Below, piece after piece: positions 56,901 to 64,000 of a DNA stretch of 64,000 nucleotides. Below the pieces are notes generated by a model that did not search any database, was not told where the DNA came from, and was given only the letters and a program-made list of their open reading frames with translations. Source of the stretch: an uncultured Prevotella sp. (GTDB lineage: Bacteria; Bacteroidota; Bacteroidia; Bacteroidales; Bacteroidaceae). Made by a program: the position numbers and the translations under genes. The stretch lies in NCBI GenBank assembly GCA_944320305.1, contig CALUGW010000016.1, positions 1 to 64,000 of the forward strand, written 5' to 3'. Position 1 is the stretch's first letter; each line of letters starts with the position of its first letter.

Positions 56901-57289
56901 ATCAGCGCGCCCACCATGGCCGATGCCTCCACGGCAATCAGCTTGCTCAGACTGAGCGTCTCGCCGCGGTCGGCAACCAGCCGGCGCGTGAGGTGCGATA
57001 TTGTCCAGAAGAGGAAGAGGATGGTTGTGGCCGACAGCAGCGCGCTCATCGTGTTGACCATGCGCGCCACTTCCGACGGGTCGCTGGCAAACTGCGAGAA
57101 CAGGTTGGCCGTGAGCATGAAGAAAGGCGCTCCAGGCGGGTGGCCTATCTCAAGTTTGTAACCGGTGGTGATAAACTCAGGACAGTCCCAGAAACTGGCT
57201 GTCGGTTCGATGGTAGAACAATACACCACGGCGGCTATGGCAAAGGCCAGCCATCCGAGGATATTGTCCACAAGCCTGAATTGTTTCAT
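53918..57289 (-). CDS. DUF2723 family polytopic membrane protein (TMEM260-like)
   Basis: From the ATG at 57289 the protein has 1123 aa. The N-terminal part has the DUF2723 motif STIEPTASFWDCPEFITTGY followed by LEIGHPPGAPFF, within about a dozen membrane segments (to about residue 620), resembling GT-C type transferases; the eukaryotic relative TMEM260 is a protein O-mannosyltransferase. The rest is a large soluble region ending in TPR-like helices (QLAMNLVSEGDKKRAAEVLA). By analogy it may glycosylate exported proteins, which is inference. The -7 element lies 150 bases upstream. The frame extends to 57406 but that part is not conserved-looking. Confidence 0.88.
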   Translation of the reverse strand: MKQFRLVDNILGWLAFAIAAVVYCSTIEPTASFWDCPEFITTGYKLEIGHPPGAPFFMLTANLFSQFASDPSEVARMVNTMSALLSATTILFLFWTISHLTRRLVADRGETLSLSKLIAVEASAMVGALIYTFSDTFWFSAVEGEVYAYSSAFTAVVFWLILKWEEHADEPHSDRWLVLIMYMTGLSIGVHLLNLLCVPAIVLVYYYRKFPNRTGKADLRGSLWALAISIVILAAVLYGVVPGIVQVGGWFELLFVNVLGCPFNTGEIIYIILLIAVMIWAIYETYSGRSQKRGNLAFLLAVAMLGIPFYGHGVSSVVIGVVVLAVLWLVLNRNVGKQKQPLVTARVKNTALLCMLMLMIGYSTYAVTVIRSSANPPMDQNSPEDIFTLGEYLGREQYGNRPLFYGQAYTSQVALERDGNYCRPVSEKGAPVYQRKDKASEDEKDSYFVVRTKDSYKYAQNMLFPRMYSDTHAGAYESWMGGVDGKEVPYDRCGETIMVKVPTQWENLRFFLSYQCNFMYWRYFMWNFAGRQNDCQGNGEPEHGNWITGFSWFDNWRLGDQSKLPDELKENKGHNVFYCMPLLLGLIGLFWQSLRRGHKGIRQFWVVFFLFFMTGLAIVFYLNQTPMQPRERDYAYAGSFYAFAIWCGMGVAAIITELHRRLKGHETALAAIVGVVCLLVPVQMASQTWDDHDRSGRYTCRDFGRNYLMSLQQKGNPIIFTNGDNDTFPLWYIQDTEGDRTDARVCNLSYLQTDWYIDQMRRPAYDSPSVPISWSRLEYCAGTNEFVQVNPGLKASVKELYRQYPDEARKMFGENPFELRNILTYWVRNKISDEQRSVISMLTGGDTHVIPTDTVYITIDKEAVKRSGMMMAADSIPDRMVISLKGKSFLGKSDMMMLEMIDRCNWTRPIYVATTVGQENYMNLGDNFVQEGLANRITPFTTNAPGARNFDTERTYDNMMHKFKYGGLDKPGLYLDETVMRMCYTHRRLFVQLAMNLVSEGDKKRAAEVLAYCDKMIPEYNVPLDYASGSLDEARLYIELGQKAKGLEMLKKLWTKSEQYLKWYCSLSGMRFASSQRECMLHVYLLQQCAMAGAEADRAWGDAKLKELEGLVNMYRGKGGTFQ

Positions 57290-57441
57290 TCGTATGATTT
57301 GTTGTTGTTTTTGGTTCTCACCGCAACGGCCTTCCGGCTCCGGCCCGGCGTCATTCCAACAGTGACGCCCGCCGGTGCCAAGACGGCGTAAAGACTGCGG
57401 CAACACTCCGGCGGAGCCTGCCGCACAAGCCTAAACTGCTG

Positions 57442-57449
57442 CAAAGTTA
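57442..57449 (-). promoter_or_regulatory. predicted -7 element of the DUF2723 operon
   Basis: Minus-strand TAACTTTG followed by C, giving a leader of about 145 nt before the ATG at 57289. Confidence 0.55.
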
Positions 57450-57631
57450 GCATAAAAAAGAGTAGATAATGTTCCTTTTGTCTTTTTTAACGCAGCAGAA
57501 TGCCGTGCCTACAGCCTGCGGCAGACTGGCGGCAGGCCACAGGGGGCACAGTGCCGCTGATGCCGCACGGGCCGCTTTGCACCGCCCGCGCCACCGCCCG
57601 GAGCCGCGCTGCAGGCCATGGCGAAGCACGA

Positions 57632-57970
57632 ATTTAACACTTCTGAAATCAGCGAACCAGAAAAAATCCGACGGTTTTTGCCCCTTGAAAATGCTGTAGA
57701 AGGCATCCTATTTTGCAAAACGGCCCATATCGCAGTGCGAAATGACCCATATTGCAGCGCGATATAGGCCATATTGGAGGGCAAAAAGCCCCTTCTTGCA
57801 GGGCCGGAAAGGCCGTTTTAGGGCTGAAAAGGGCTGTTTTGGGGGCTGGTTTTATTGCACAATTAGGCTAATTGGACTAATAAGTCTAATTAGGCCAATA
57901 AGTTACAAATGCACACTCAGAATTGGCGTATTTGCGGCCCATGTGGTTTTTGTTTTCAAACAAGCGGATT
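57632..57970 (-). repeat. 341-bp-type dispersed repeat, copy c (339 bp, inverted)
   Basis: Read on the minus strand it has GAAAACAAA, GGCCGCAAATACGCC, TGAGTGTGCA, five 9-bp units (ACTTATTGG, CCTAATTAG, ACTTATTAG, TCCAATTAG, CCTAATTGT), CAGCCCTTTTCAGCC, AACGGCCTTTCCGGCC, three 22-bp GGCC palindromes and TTCAGAAGTGTTAAAT. It lies between the divergent DUF2723 and rmuC genes. Confidence 0.85.
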
Positions 57971-58076
57971 ATGAGAGGCCAAAGACCGAAATATTTAACA
58001 ACTGCAAACAAAGCGTAAAAACGCGCCGCCACCGTCATCACCCGCGCAAAACGCGCAGAGGTTGGGCTTTTTTTTA

Positions 58077-58084
58077 TAACTTTG
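58077..58084 (+). promoter_or_regulatory. predicted -7 element of rmuC
   Basis: TAACTTTG followed by C, 30 bases before the rmuC ATG. Confidence 0.6.
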
Positions 58085-58114
58085 CATAAGAAAAAAAGAA
58101 CAACCCGCCTGATT

Positions 58115-59515
58115 ATGCACACATTATTATATATATTGACAGGCATCGCCATCGGTGCCGCGGCGGCGGCGGCAATACTGCTGCGCCGCCTTTCCGCCGC
58201 CGCAAGAGAGGCGGCAAGGCTCAGCGTAGAGCAGGAACGGCTTGCCACGGAGCTGCGGCTGACAGGCTCGCGGCTGCAGGAATGCACCGCAAGACTGGCC
58301 GGGGCCGAGGCCGAGAACAAGACGCTGGCAGCCAAGGCGCAGGCCCAGGCCCGCGAGATAGAGCTGCTGGCGGCCCAGGCCGAAGAGAAGGCCCGGCTGA
58401 ACGAGAGCCGGTTTGCCGAGCAGCTGCGCACCGCCAAGGAGGAGATGACCAACATGGCCGCGCGCCTGATGGAGCAGAACGCCGCCAGACTGAAGGAGCG
58501 CAACGCCGAGAGCATGGGCGCCATCACGCAGCCGCTCAAGGACGCCATCGGCGAGGTGAGGCGCGCCATCGGCGAGAGCATGAAGGACTCCGAGCGCAAC
58601 TCGGCCTCGCTGCGCGAGCAGATCAGGCTGATGGTGGAGAGCAGCCGCGCCATCGGCGAAAAGGCCGAGAGCCTGGCCAACGTGCTCAGGCGCGACAACA
58701 AGGCCGCCGGAAACATGGGCGAGATAATACTGGGCGACCTGCTCGCCTCGCAGGGGCTGACCGAGGGCATACACTACGAGGTGCAGGCCCGGCTGCGCGA
58801 CGAGGACGGACGCGCCATAAAGAACGACGAGACGGGGCGCGAGATGCAGCCCGACGTAATACTGCACTACCCGCAGGGCCAGGACGCCATAATAGACTCG
58901 AAGGTGTCGCTCACGGCCTACGAGCGCTATGTCAACGCGCAGACGCCCGAGGAAAAGGAGCGCTGCCTGCAGGAGCACATCAAGAGCGTGCGGCAGCACG
59001 TGGCCGAGCTGGCCCGCAAGGACTACAGCAAGTATGTCAAGTCGCCGCGCGAGGCCGTGGACTTCGTGATAATGTTCGTGCCATTCGAGTCGTCGCTGCA
59101 GCTCGCCCTGGCCAACGATCCCACGCTGTGGCGCGACGCCTTCGAGCGCAAAGTGTTCATAACGGGCGAGCAGAACCTGCTGGGCATACTGCACATCATA
59201 CACATAGCCTGGGTGCAGAACCAGCAGGCGGAGAACCAGGAGAAGGTGTTCGGACTGGCCGAGCAGCTGCTCGACCGCCTGGGCGACTTCATGAAGCGCT
59301 ACCGCGACCTGGGCGACGCCATCGACAAGGCCCGCAAGGCATACGACTTTGCCGACAACAAGCTCGTGAGCGGCAACCAGAGCGTGGCCAAGAAAGGCCG
59401 CGAGCTGGTGGACCTGGGGGCGAAGGAGAACCCCAACCGCAAGATACCGAAGCCGGCCGAGACCCTGCCGCCGCCCGAGGGCGGGGCGCAGCGGCCGGAG
59501 CCTCAGGATAGTTAG
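58115..59515 (+). CDS. rmuC: DNA recombination protein RmuC
   Basis: From the ATG at 58115 the protein has 466 aa: a membrane anchor (LLYILTGIAIGAAAAAAIL), a long coiled coil (about 25-190) and the RmuC nuclease-like domain with NMGEIILGDLLASQGLTEGI, QPDVILHYPQGQDAIIDSKV and FVIMFVPFESSLQLAL. RmuC is linked to limiting inversions between short inverted repeats in E. coli, which is of interest in a genome this rich in palindromic elements. The frame runs back to 58082 but that falls on the promoter. Confidence 0.95.
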   Translation: MHTLLYILTGIAIGAAAAAAILLRRLSAAAREAARLSVEQERLATELRLTGSRLQECTARLAGAEAENKTLAAKAQAQAREIELLAAQAEEKARLNESRFAEQLRTAKEEMTNMAARLMEQNAARLKERNAESMGAITQPLKDAIGEVRRAIGESMKDSERNSASLREQIRLMVESSRAIGEKAESLANVLRRDNKAAGNMGEIILGDLLASQGLTEGIHYEVQARLRDEDGRAIKNDETGREMQPDVILHYPQGQDAIIDSKVSLTAYERYVNAQTPEEKERCLQEHIKSVRQHVAELARKDYSKYVKSPREAVDFVIMFVPFESSLQLALANDPTLWRDAFERKVFITGEQNLLGILHIIHIAWVQNQQAENQEKVFGLAEQLLDRLGDFMKRYRDLGDAIDKARKAYDFADNKLVSGNQSVAKKGRELVDLGAKENPNRKIPKPAETLPPPEGGAQRPEPQDS

Positions 59516-59575
59516 GATTCCTGGGAGTCATAGGAATCATAGGAATCATAGGAATCCTATGGCTCCTCCTCCAAA
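59516..59575 (+). repeat. short tandem and palindromic repeat after rmuC
   Basis: Three tandem copies of the 9-mer ATAGGAATC (about 59530-59557) are flanked by AGGATTCCT on the left and ATCCTATGG on the right, so the stretch can also fold as a hairpin. It may end rmuC transcription, or be a small satellite prone to change in length. Confidence 0.6.
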
Positions 59576-59599
59576 AGAATCCCCAAAAAAATCCACAAG

Positions 59600-60166
59600 A
59601 TGATGATTCTCGTCAATGACGACATAGACAGCCTCAACCTTGAAGAGGCCCTGCCGCTGCTGCCCGCATGGAGGCGCGAGCAGGCCCTGCGCTACCGCCA
59701 CGACACCGACCGGCGGCTGTGCGCGGCGGCCTATATGCTGCTCTGCCGGGGGCTTGAGGCCGAATATGGCATAACGGAGGCGCCAGAGTTCGGCTACGGC
59801 GAGGGCGGCAAGCCGTTCATCCTGGGGCGGCCCGACATCCACTTCAGCCTGAGCCACTGCCCGGCGGCGGCACTGTGCGCCGTCGGCGACAGCGCCGTGG
59901 GAGCCGACATCGAGACTGTCAGGCCCTACAACGCCCGGCTGGCGCGCCGCGCACTAAGTCCGGCCGAGGTGAGCCTGGTGGAAGCCTCGGCAGACAGAGC
60001 GGTGGCCTTCGCCCGCCTGTGGACAATGAAGGAGAGCCTGCTGAAGCTCACTGGCGAGGGCATCAGGCGCGACCTGAGGTCGGCGCTCTGCGGCGCGGCG
60101 GCGCGGTTCAGCACCACCGTCAACGCCGGGCGCGGCTACGTGTTCACCATCTGTACCGAGAGATGA
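59600..60166 (+). CDS. 4'-phosphopantetheinyl transferase (Sfp type)
   Basis: A 188-aa enzyme that loads carrier proteins with phosphopantetheine from CoA. The signatures are HFSLSHC, VGADIETVRPY (metal-binding Asp-x-Glu) and FARLWTMKESLLKLTGEGI (W-x-x-KES). It is shorter than Sfp (about 220 aa), as usual in Bacteroidota. The dinB start overlaps its stop (ATGA). Its target may be the fatty-acid acyl carrier protein, as I see no other carrier in the window. Confidence 0.93.
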   Translation: MMILVNDDIDSLNLEEALPLLPAWRREQALRYRHDTDRRLCAAAYMLLCRGLEAEYGITEAPEFGYGEGGKPFILGRPDIHFSLSHCPAAALCAVGDSAVGADIETVRPYNARLARRALSPAEVSLVEASADRAVAFARLWTMKESLLKLTGEGIRRDLRSALCGAAARFSTTVNAGRGYVFTICTER

Positions 60167-61254
60167 CAGCCCTGCGCAAGATAATCCACATCGACATGGA
60201 CGCCTTCTTCGCCGCCGTGGAGCAGCGCGACAACCCGGAGCTGCGCGGACTGCCCGTGGCCGTGGGCCACGACGGGCCGCGCGGAGTGGTGAGCACGGCC
60301 AGCTACGAGGCGCGCCGCTACGGCGTGCGCTCGGCCATGGCCATGGCGAAAGCCAAGAGGCTCTGCCCCGGCCTCGTCATCGTGCCGGGCAGGCACGAGG
60401 CCTACAAGGCCGTGTCGGAACAGACCAGGGCCATCTTCCGCGACTACACAGACCTGATTGAGCCGCTGTCGATAGACGAGGCGTTTCTCGACGTGACGCA
60501 AAACAAGAAGAACATCGCCATGGCAGTAGACATCGCGGCCGAGATAAGGCGTCGCATACGCGGCGAGCTGGGGCTGACGGCGTCGGCGGGAGTGTCGTAC
60601 AACAAGTTCCTGGCCAAGATAGCGTCTGACTTCCGCAAGCCCGACGGCATGACGGTCATACACCCCGACCGCGCCCTCGACTTCATCGCCGGCCTGAAGA
60701 TAGAGCAGTTCTGGGGCGTGGGGCCGCGCACCGCCGAGCGTATGCACTACATGGGCATCTTCACCGGAGCCGACCTCCGGCGGTGCTCGCTGCAGCATCT
60801 GACAGAGGTGTTCGGCAAGATGGGCCGCACATATTACGACTTCGCGCGCGGAACAGACGACCGCAAAGTGGAGACGGAGTATGTCAGGAAGTCTGTGGGC
60901 TGCGAGCACACGCTCGAGAGCGACATCAGCCTGCGCTCGGCAGCCATAATAGAACTCTACCACACGGTGCTGGAGCTGGTCAGGCGCATAGCGAAAGACA
61001 ACTTCGAGGGGCGCACGCTGACACTGAAAATCAAGTATGGCGACTTCTCGCAGATAACGCGCAGCATCACCGTGCAGCAGATTCTGCAGACCAAGGAAGA
61101 CATCCTGCCGCCGGCCAAAAGACTGCTCAAAGACGTGGAGGTGTCTGCCCGGCGCCCCGTCAGGCTCATAGGCCTGTCGGTGTCGAACCCCTCGCCCGAG
61201 GCCGAGCTGCACCGCGCGGAGTGGGTGGAGGGCTTTCTCGAGTTTGAAGACTGA
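60163..61254 (+). CDS. dinB: DNA polymerase IV
   Basis: A 363-aa Y-family translesion polymerase. It has IIHIDMDAFFAAVEQRDNPE (metal Asp), YEARRYGVRSAM, YTDLIEPLSIDEAFLDVT (Ser-Ile-Asp-Glu), SAGVSYNKFLAKIASDFRKP and a little-finger domain with VRKSVGCEHTLESDI. The C-terminal clamp-binding peptide is not obvious. The frame continues upstream inside the transferase gene, but the ATG at 60163 gives the normal start. Coupled to the transferase by a 4-nt overlap. Confidence 0.96.
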   Translation: MTALRKIIHIDMDAFFAAVEQRDNPELRGLPVAVGHDGPRGVVSTASYEARRYGVRSAMAMAKAKRLCPGLVIVPGRHEAYKAVSEQTRAIFRDYTDLIEPLSIDEAFLDVTQNKKNIAMAVDIAAEIRRRIRGELGLTASAGVSYNKFLAKIASDFRKPDGMTVIHPDRALDFIAGLKIEQFWGVGPRTAERMHYMGIFTGADLRRCSLQHLTEVFGKMGRTYYDFARGTDDRKVETEYVRKSVGCEHTLESDISLRSAAIIELYHTVLELVRRIAKDNFEGRTLTLKIKYGDFSQITRSITVQQILQTKEDILPPAKRLLKDVEVSARRPVRLIGLSVSNPSPEAELHRAEWVEGFLEFED

Positions 61255-61331
61255 CTCTGCCCGGCGGCAATCCGCACAGCCCGCAAATGCGGGCGTTTAG
61301 GAATCATTGGCACACTTTTATCATTTTTTCT

Positions 61332-61362
61332 TTGGAAAAACGGCAAAAAAGAGTTATTTTTG
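61332..61362 (+). promoter_or_regulatory. promoter of the etfB-etfA operon
   Basis: TTG (61332-61334), 20 bases, TATTTTTG (61355-61362), with a ~70-nt leader before etfB. Confidence 0.65.
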
Positions 61363-61435
61363 CCGTCGGCTGTGTCTCAACCCTGCCACAGCCCGTTGCC
61401 AATCACGCAAAAATCACAAAAACAGTCAATTTAAT

Positions 61436-62305
61436 ATGAGTTTGAAAATCGTAGTACTTGCAAAGCAAGTCCCTGACACAAGGAATGTGGGAAAGGATGC
61501 CATGACGGCCGAGGGCACGGTGAACCGCGCCGCGCTGCCCGCCATCTTCAACCCCGAAGACCTGAACGCGCTCGAACAGGCGCTGCGCCTGAAGGAGCAG
61601 AATCCCGGCTCGACCGTGGGCATACTGACCATGGGACCTCCTCGCGCGGCTGAAATAATCCGCCAGGGTCTCTACCGCGGAGCCGACACCGGATGGCTCC
61701 TGACAGACCGCCTCTTCGCCGGGGCCGACACACTGGCCACATCATACGCGCTGGCCACGGCCATAAAGAAGATCGGCGGGGTGGACATCGTCATCGGCGG
61801 ACGCCAGGCCATCGACGGCGACACGGCGCAGGTGGGCCCGCAGGTGGCCGAGAAGCTGGGGCTGAGCCAGGTGACTTACGCCGAGGAAATACTGAAGTGC
61901 GAGGACGGCAGGCTGACAATACGCCGCCACATCGACGGCGGCGTGGAGACCGTGGAGGCTCCGATGCCGATTGTCATCACCGTCAACGGCAGCGCGGCGC
62001 CATGCCGCCCGTGCAACGCAAGGCTCGTGATGAAATACAAGCACGCCACAGCGCCGATGGAACGCACCGCCGATATGCCCTACGCCAGCCTCTACGACGA
62101 GCGCCCCTACCTCACCCTGAACCAGTGGTCGGTGGCCGACGTTGACGGAGACCCGCAGCAGTGCGGACTCAGCGGCTCGCCCACAAAGGTGAAGGCTGTG
62201 CAGAACATCGTGTTCCAGGCCAAGGAGTGCAAGCGGCTGACAGCCGCCGACGCCGACATCGAGGGCATGGTGAAGGAACTTATAAGCGAAAAGATTATAG
62301 GCTAA
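61436..62305 (+). CDS. etfB: electron transfer flavoprotein, beta subunit
   Basis: From the ATG at 61436 the protein has 289 aa: MSLKIVVLAKQVPDTRNVGK start, AIFNPEDLNALEQALRLKE, the AMP-binding region GGRQAIDGDTAQVGP and the recognition loop near RLVMKYKHA. EtfAB passes electrons from acyl-CoA dehydrogenases toward the quinone pool or in bifurcating complexes. etfA follows 12 bases later and an acyl-CoA dehydrogenase after that, a typical Bacteroidales operon. I cannot tell from sequence alone whether it bifurcates. Confidence 0.96.
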   Translation: MSLKIVVLAKQVPDTRNVGKDAMTAEGTVNRAALPAIFNPEDLNALEQALRLKEQNPGSTVGILTMGPPRAAEIIRQGLYRGADTGWLLTDRLFAGADTLATSYALATAIKKIGGVDIVIGGRQAIDGDTAQVGPQVAEKLGLSQVTYAEEILKCEDGRLTIRRHIDGGVETVEAPMPIVITVNGSAAPCRPCNARLVMKYKHATAPMERTADMPYASLYDERPYLTLNQWSVADVDGDPQQCGLSGSPTKVKAVQNIVFQAKECKRLTAADADIEGMVKELISEKIIG

Positions 62306-62317
62306 AACAATTAAAAC

Positions 62318-63340
62318 ATGGACAACGTATTTGTATATGTAGAAATAGAAGGCACCGAGGTGCAGGAGGTTTCACAGGAACTGCTCACCAAAGGCCGCAA
62401 ACTCGCAAGCCAGCTGGGCGTGGAACTGCACGCCGTGGCCTGCGGAACCGACATCAAAGGCAAGGTGGAGAGCCAGATTCTGCCCTACGGCGTTGACAAG
62501 CTCTTTGTCTTCGACGCCGACGGACTGTCCCCCTACACATCGGCGCCCCACACCGACATACTCGTGAATCTGTTCAAAGAGGAGAAGCCGCAGATATGCC
62601 TTATGGGCGCGACAGTCATCGGACGCGACCTCGGACCGCGCGTGTCGTCGTCGCTGACAAGCGGTCTCACCGCCGACTGCACCCAGCTTGAAATAGGCGA
62701 ATACGACGACAAGAAGAGCGGCAGGCACTATGACAACCTGCTCTACCAGATCCGTCCGGCATTCGGAGGCAACATCGTGGCCACCATCGTCAACCCCGAC
62801 CACCGCCCGCAGATGGCTACCGTGCGCAGCGGAGTGATGAAAAAGGAAGTCTACAGCGGCACCGCAAGAGGCGAGGTCGCTTATCCCGACGCGGCGGAAT
62901 ACGTCTCGCCGGAGGCTTTCGCGGTGAGAGTCATCGACCGCCACGTGGAAGCTGCCAAGCACAACCTCAAGGGGTCGCCCATCGTTGTGGCCGGAGGCTA
63001 CGGCGTGGGAGGCAAAGAGGGCTTCGACATGCTGTTCCAGCTGGCCAAGGAACTGCACGGAGAGGTGGGCGCAAGCCGTGCCGCCGTGGACGCGGGATGG
63101 GTTGACCACGACCGCCAGATAGGCCAGACGGGCGTCACCGTCCACCCGAAGGTGTACATCGCCTGCGGCATATCAGGCCAGATACAGCACATCGCCGGAA
63201 TGCAGGACTCAGGCATCATCATATCGATAAACAGCGACCCGGACGCTCCGATAAACCGTATCGCAGACTACGTGATAACCGGCACGGTGGAGGAAGTGGT
63301 GCCGAAGCTCATCAAATACTACAAGCAGAACAGCAAGTAA
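62318..63340 (+). CDS. etfA: electron transfer flavoprotein, alpha subunit
   Basis: A 340-aa protein with the N-terminal domain (VYVEIEGTEVQEVSQELLTK, GATVIGRDLGPRVSS) and the C-terminal FAD-binding domain (VVAGGYGVGG, VGASRAAVDAGWVDHDRQIG, YIACGISGQIQHIAGM, INSDPDAPI). It binds the FAD that exchanges electrons with the dehydrogenase. Partner of etfB. Confidence 0.97.
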   Translation: MDNVFVYVEIEGTEVQEVSQELLTKGRKLASQLGVELHAVACGTDIKGKVESQILPYGVDKLFVFDADGLSPYTSAPHTDILVNLFKEEKPQICLMGATVIGRDLGPRVSSSLTSGLTADCTQLEIGEYDDKKSGRHYDNLLYQIRPAFGGNIVATIVNPDHRPQMATVRSGVMKKEVYSGTARGEVAYPDAAEYVSPEAFAVRVIDRHVEAAKHNLKGSPIVVAGGYGVGGKEGFDMLFQLAKELHGEVGASRAAVDAGWVDHDRQIGQTGVTVHPKVYIACGISGQIQHIAGMQDSGIIISINSDPDAPINRIADYVITGTVEEVVPKLIKYYKQNSK

Positions 63341-63422
63341 GCGCCACACTGAAGGCTGAGGCTTATCACGGAAGCAGACAACCGCTATCAAAACAAGCAC
63401 TAACAAACAAAAAGCAACACCA

Positions 63423-64000
63423 ATGCCCAACTATTATACCGACCAGCCGGAACTGAAGTTCCACCTTCATCACCCGCTGATGAAGCGCATCGTTGAGCTT
63501 AAAGAGCGCAACTTTGCCGACAAAGACAAGTATGAAGACGCCCCCGTTGACTACGACGACGCCATCGAGAACTACGAGAAACTGCTCGAAATAACAGGCG
63601 ACGTGGCCGCCAACATCCTTGAGCCCAACGCGGAAAGCGTTGACCAGGAGGGGCCGCACCTGGAGAACGGGCGCATGATTTACGCCTCGAAGACCTACGA
63701 GAACCTCGACGCCACGCGCAAAGCAGGACTCTGGGGAATAAGCATGCCGCGCCGCTACGGCGGCCTCAACCTGCCGATCACCCCTTATTCAATGGCATCT
63801 GAGATGGTTGCGGCGGCCGACGCGGGCTTCCAGAACATCTGGAGCCTGCAGGACTGCATAGAGACACTGTACGAGTTCGGCAGCGAGGAGCAGCGGCAGA
63901 AGTACATTCCGCGCGTCTGCGCCGGCGAGACAATGTCGATGGACCTCACGGAGCCCGACGCCGGAAGCGACCTTCAGCGCGTGATGCTCAAGGCCACATA
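63423..64000 (+). CDS. acyl-CoA dehydrogenase (partial, runs off the window)
   Basis: The ATG at 63423 opens a frame that stays open to the end of the window (192 codons visible). The start MPNYYTDQPELKFHLHHPLM is followed by an all-helical N-terminal domain and the flavin-region motif MSMDLTEPDAGSDLQRVMLK (T-E-P-D-A-G-S-D). Other visible parts include GLWGISMPRRYGGLNLPITP. The large Bacteroidales members have about 570 aa. It feeds electrons to the EtfAB encoded just upstream; the chain length is not known. Confidence 0.93.
   Translation, partial: MPNYYTDQPELKFHLHHPLMKRIVELKERNFADKDKYEDAPVDYDDAIENYEKLLEITGDVAANILEPNAESVDQEGPHLENGRMIYASKTYENLDATRKAGLWGISMPRRYGGLNLPITPYSMASEMVAAADAGFQNIWSLQDCIETLYEFGSEEQRQKYIPRVCAGETMSMDLTEPDAGSDLQRVMLKAT

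Overview
The window looks like chromosomal DNA of a fairly GC-rich member of the Bacteroidales (Bacteroidota). The evidence is the recurring Bacteroidota promoter (-7 element TAnnTTTG, often with TTG about 19-20 bp upstream), the family content (DUF4450, DUF4230, DUF4249, DUF2723, DUF362, UpxY-like antiterminator, TonB-dependent receptor) and Bacteroidales-type EtfB/EtfA, GroEL and MutS2 proteins. I cannot fix the family or genus; Muribaculaceae or Prevotellaceae are plausible guesses only.

Layout. 0.2-7.3 kb: guaA, a secreted DUF4450 glycosidase-like protein, a candidate sRNA and groS-groL. 7.5-14.5 kb: ThrE-like exporter, secreted alpha/beta hydrolase, a CsgG / small lipoprotein / DUF4810 / GNA1162 operon and a DUF362 protein. 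14.6-15.6 kb: remnants of an RND efflux locus (truncated membrane-fusion protein, beheaded AraC regulator). 15.7-21.2 kb: mutS2, tRNA-Ser(TGA) and an SF2 helicase. 21.2-44.6 kb: one long leftward surface-polysaccharide locus. It begins at a tyrosine-type DNA invertase and a 193-bp inverton (17-bp perfect inverted repeats around a leftward promoter). Then come a long UpxY/NusG-like antiterminator, an inserted AT-richer cassette (HNH nuclease, ABC-type ATPase, DUF4435/TOPRIM protein, and a possible GIY-YIG protein), and finally Wzx, SDR, a ThDP enzyme, two pyruvyltransferase-family proteins, Glf, Wzy, DUF4422, GT4, GT2 and an FrhB-like protein. The last two glycosyltransferases are broken (GT14 by frameshift plus nonsense codon, GT4 by insertion of a palindromic element). 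45.5-64 kb: paired DUF4230 proteins, trmO, a lipoprotein, a TonB receptor with DUF4249 partner, DUF2723-polysaccharide deacetylase-queG, rmuC, a phosphopantetheinyl transferase with dinB, and etfB-etfA followed by an acyl-CoA dehydrogenase that runs off the window.

How it fits together. The polysaccharide locus seems to be under switchable control: the invertase gene lies directly upstream of the inverton, the promoter inside points toward the UpxY-like gene, and a ~250-nt leader precedes that gene. The HNH/ATPase/TOPRIM cassette has its own predicted promoters and 4-nt overlapping genes, and resembles a cross between Septu (ATPase + HNH) and PARIS (ATPase + DUF4435) phage-defence systems. 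It is the best candidate here for an undescribed system.

The window is also rich in noncoding repeats that no listed gene explains: a 339-341 bp element in three full copies and one partial copy, built from 9-bp AATTAG units and a 22-bp palindrome array; a 214-bp element with terminal inverted repeats and paired AGACGCAAAATTTTGCGTCT palindromes; short palindromic elements with ATGAAT(A/G)TCCGCAA ends; and GC-rich GGATCCCGCGTC hairpins. No rRNA, CRISPR array, transposase gene or prophage was seen.
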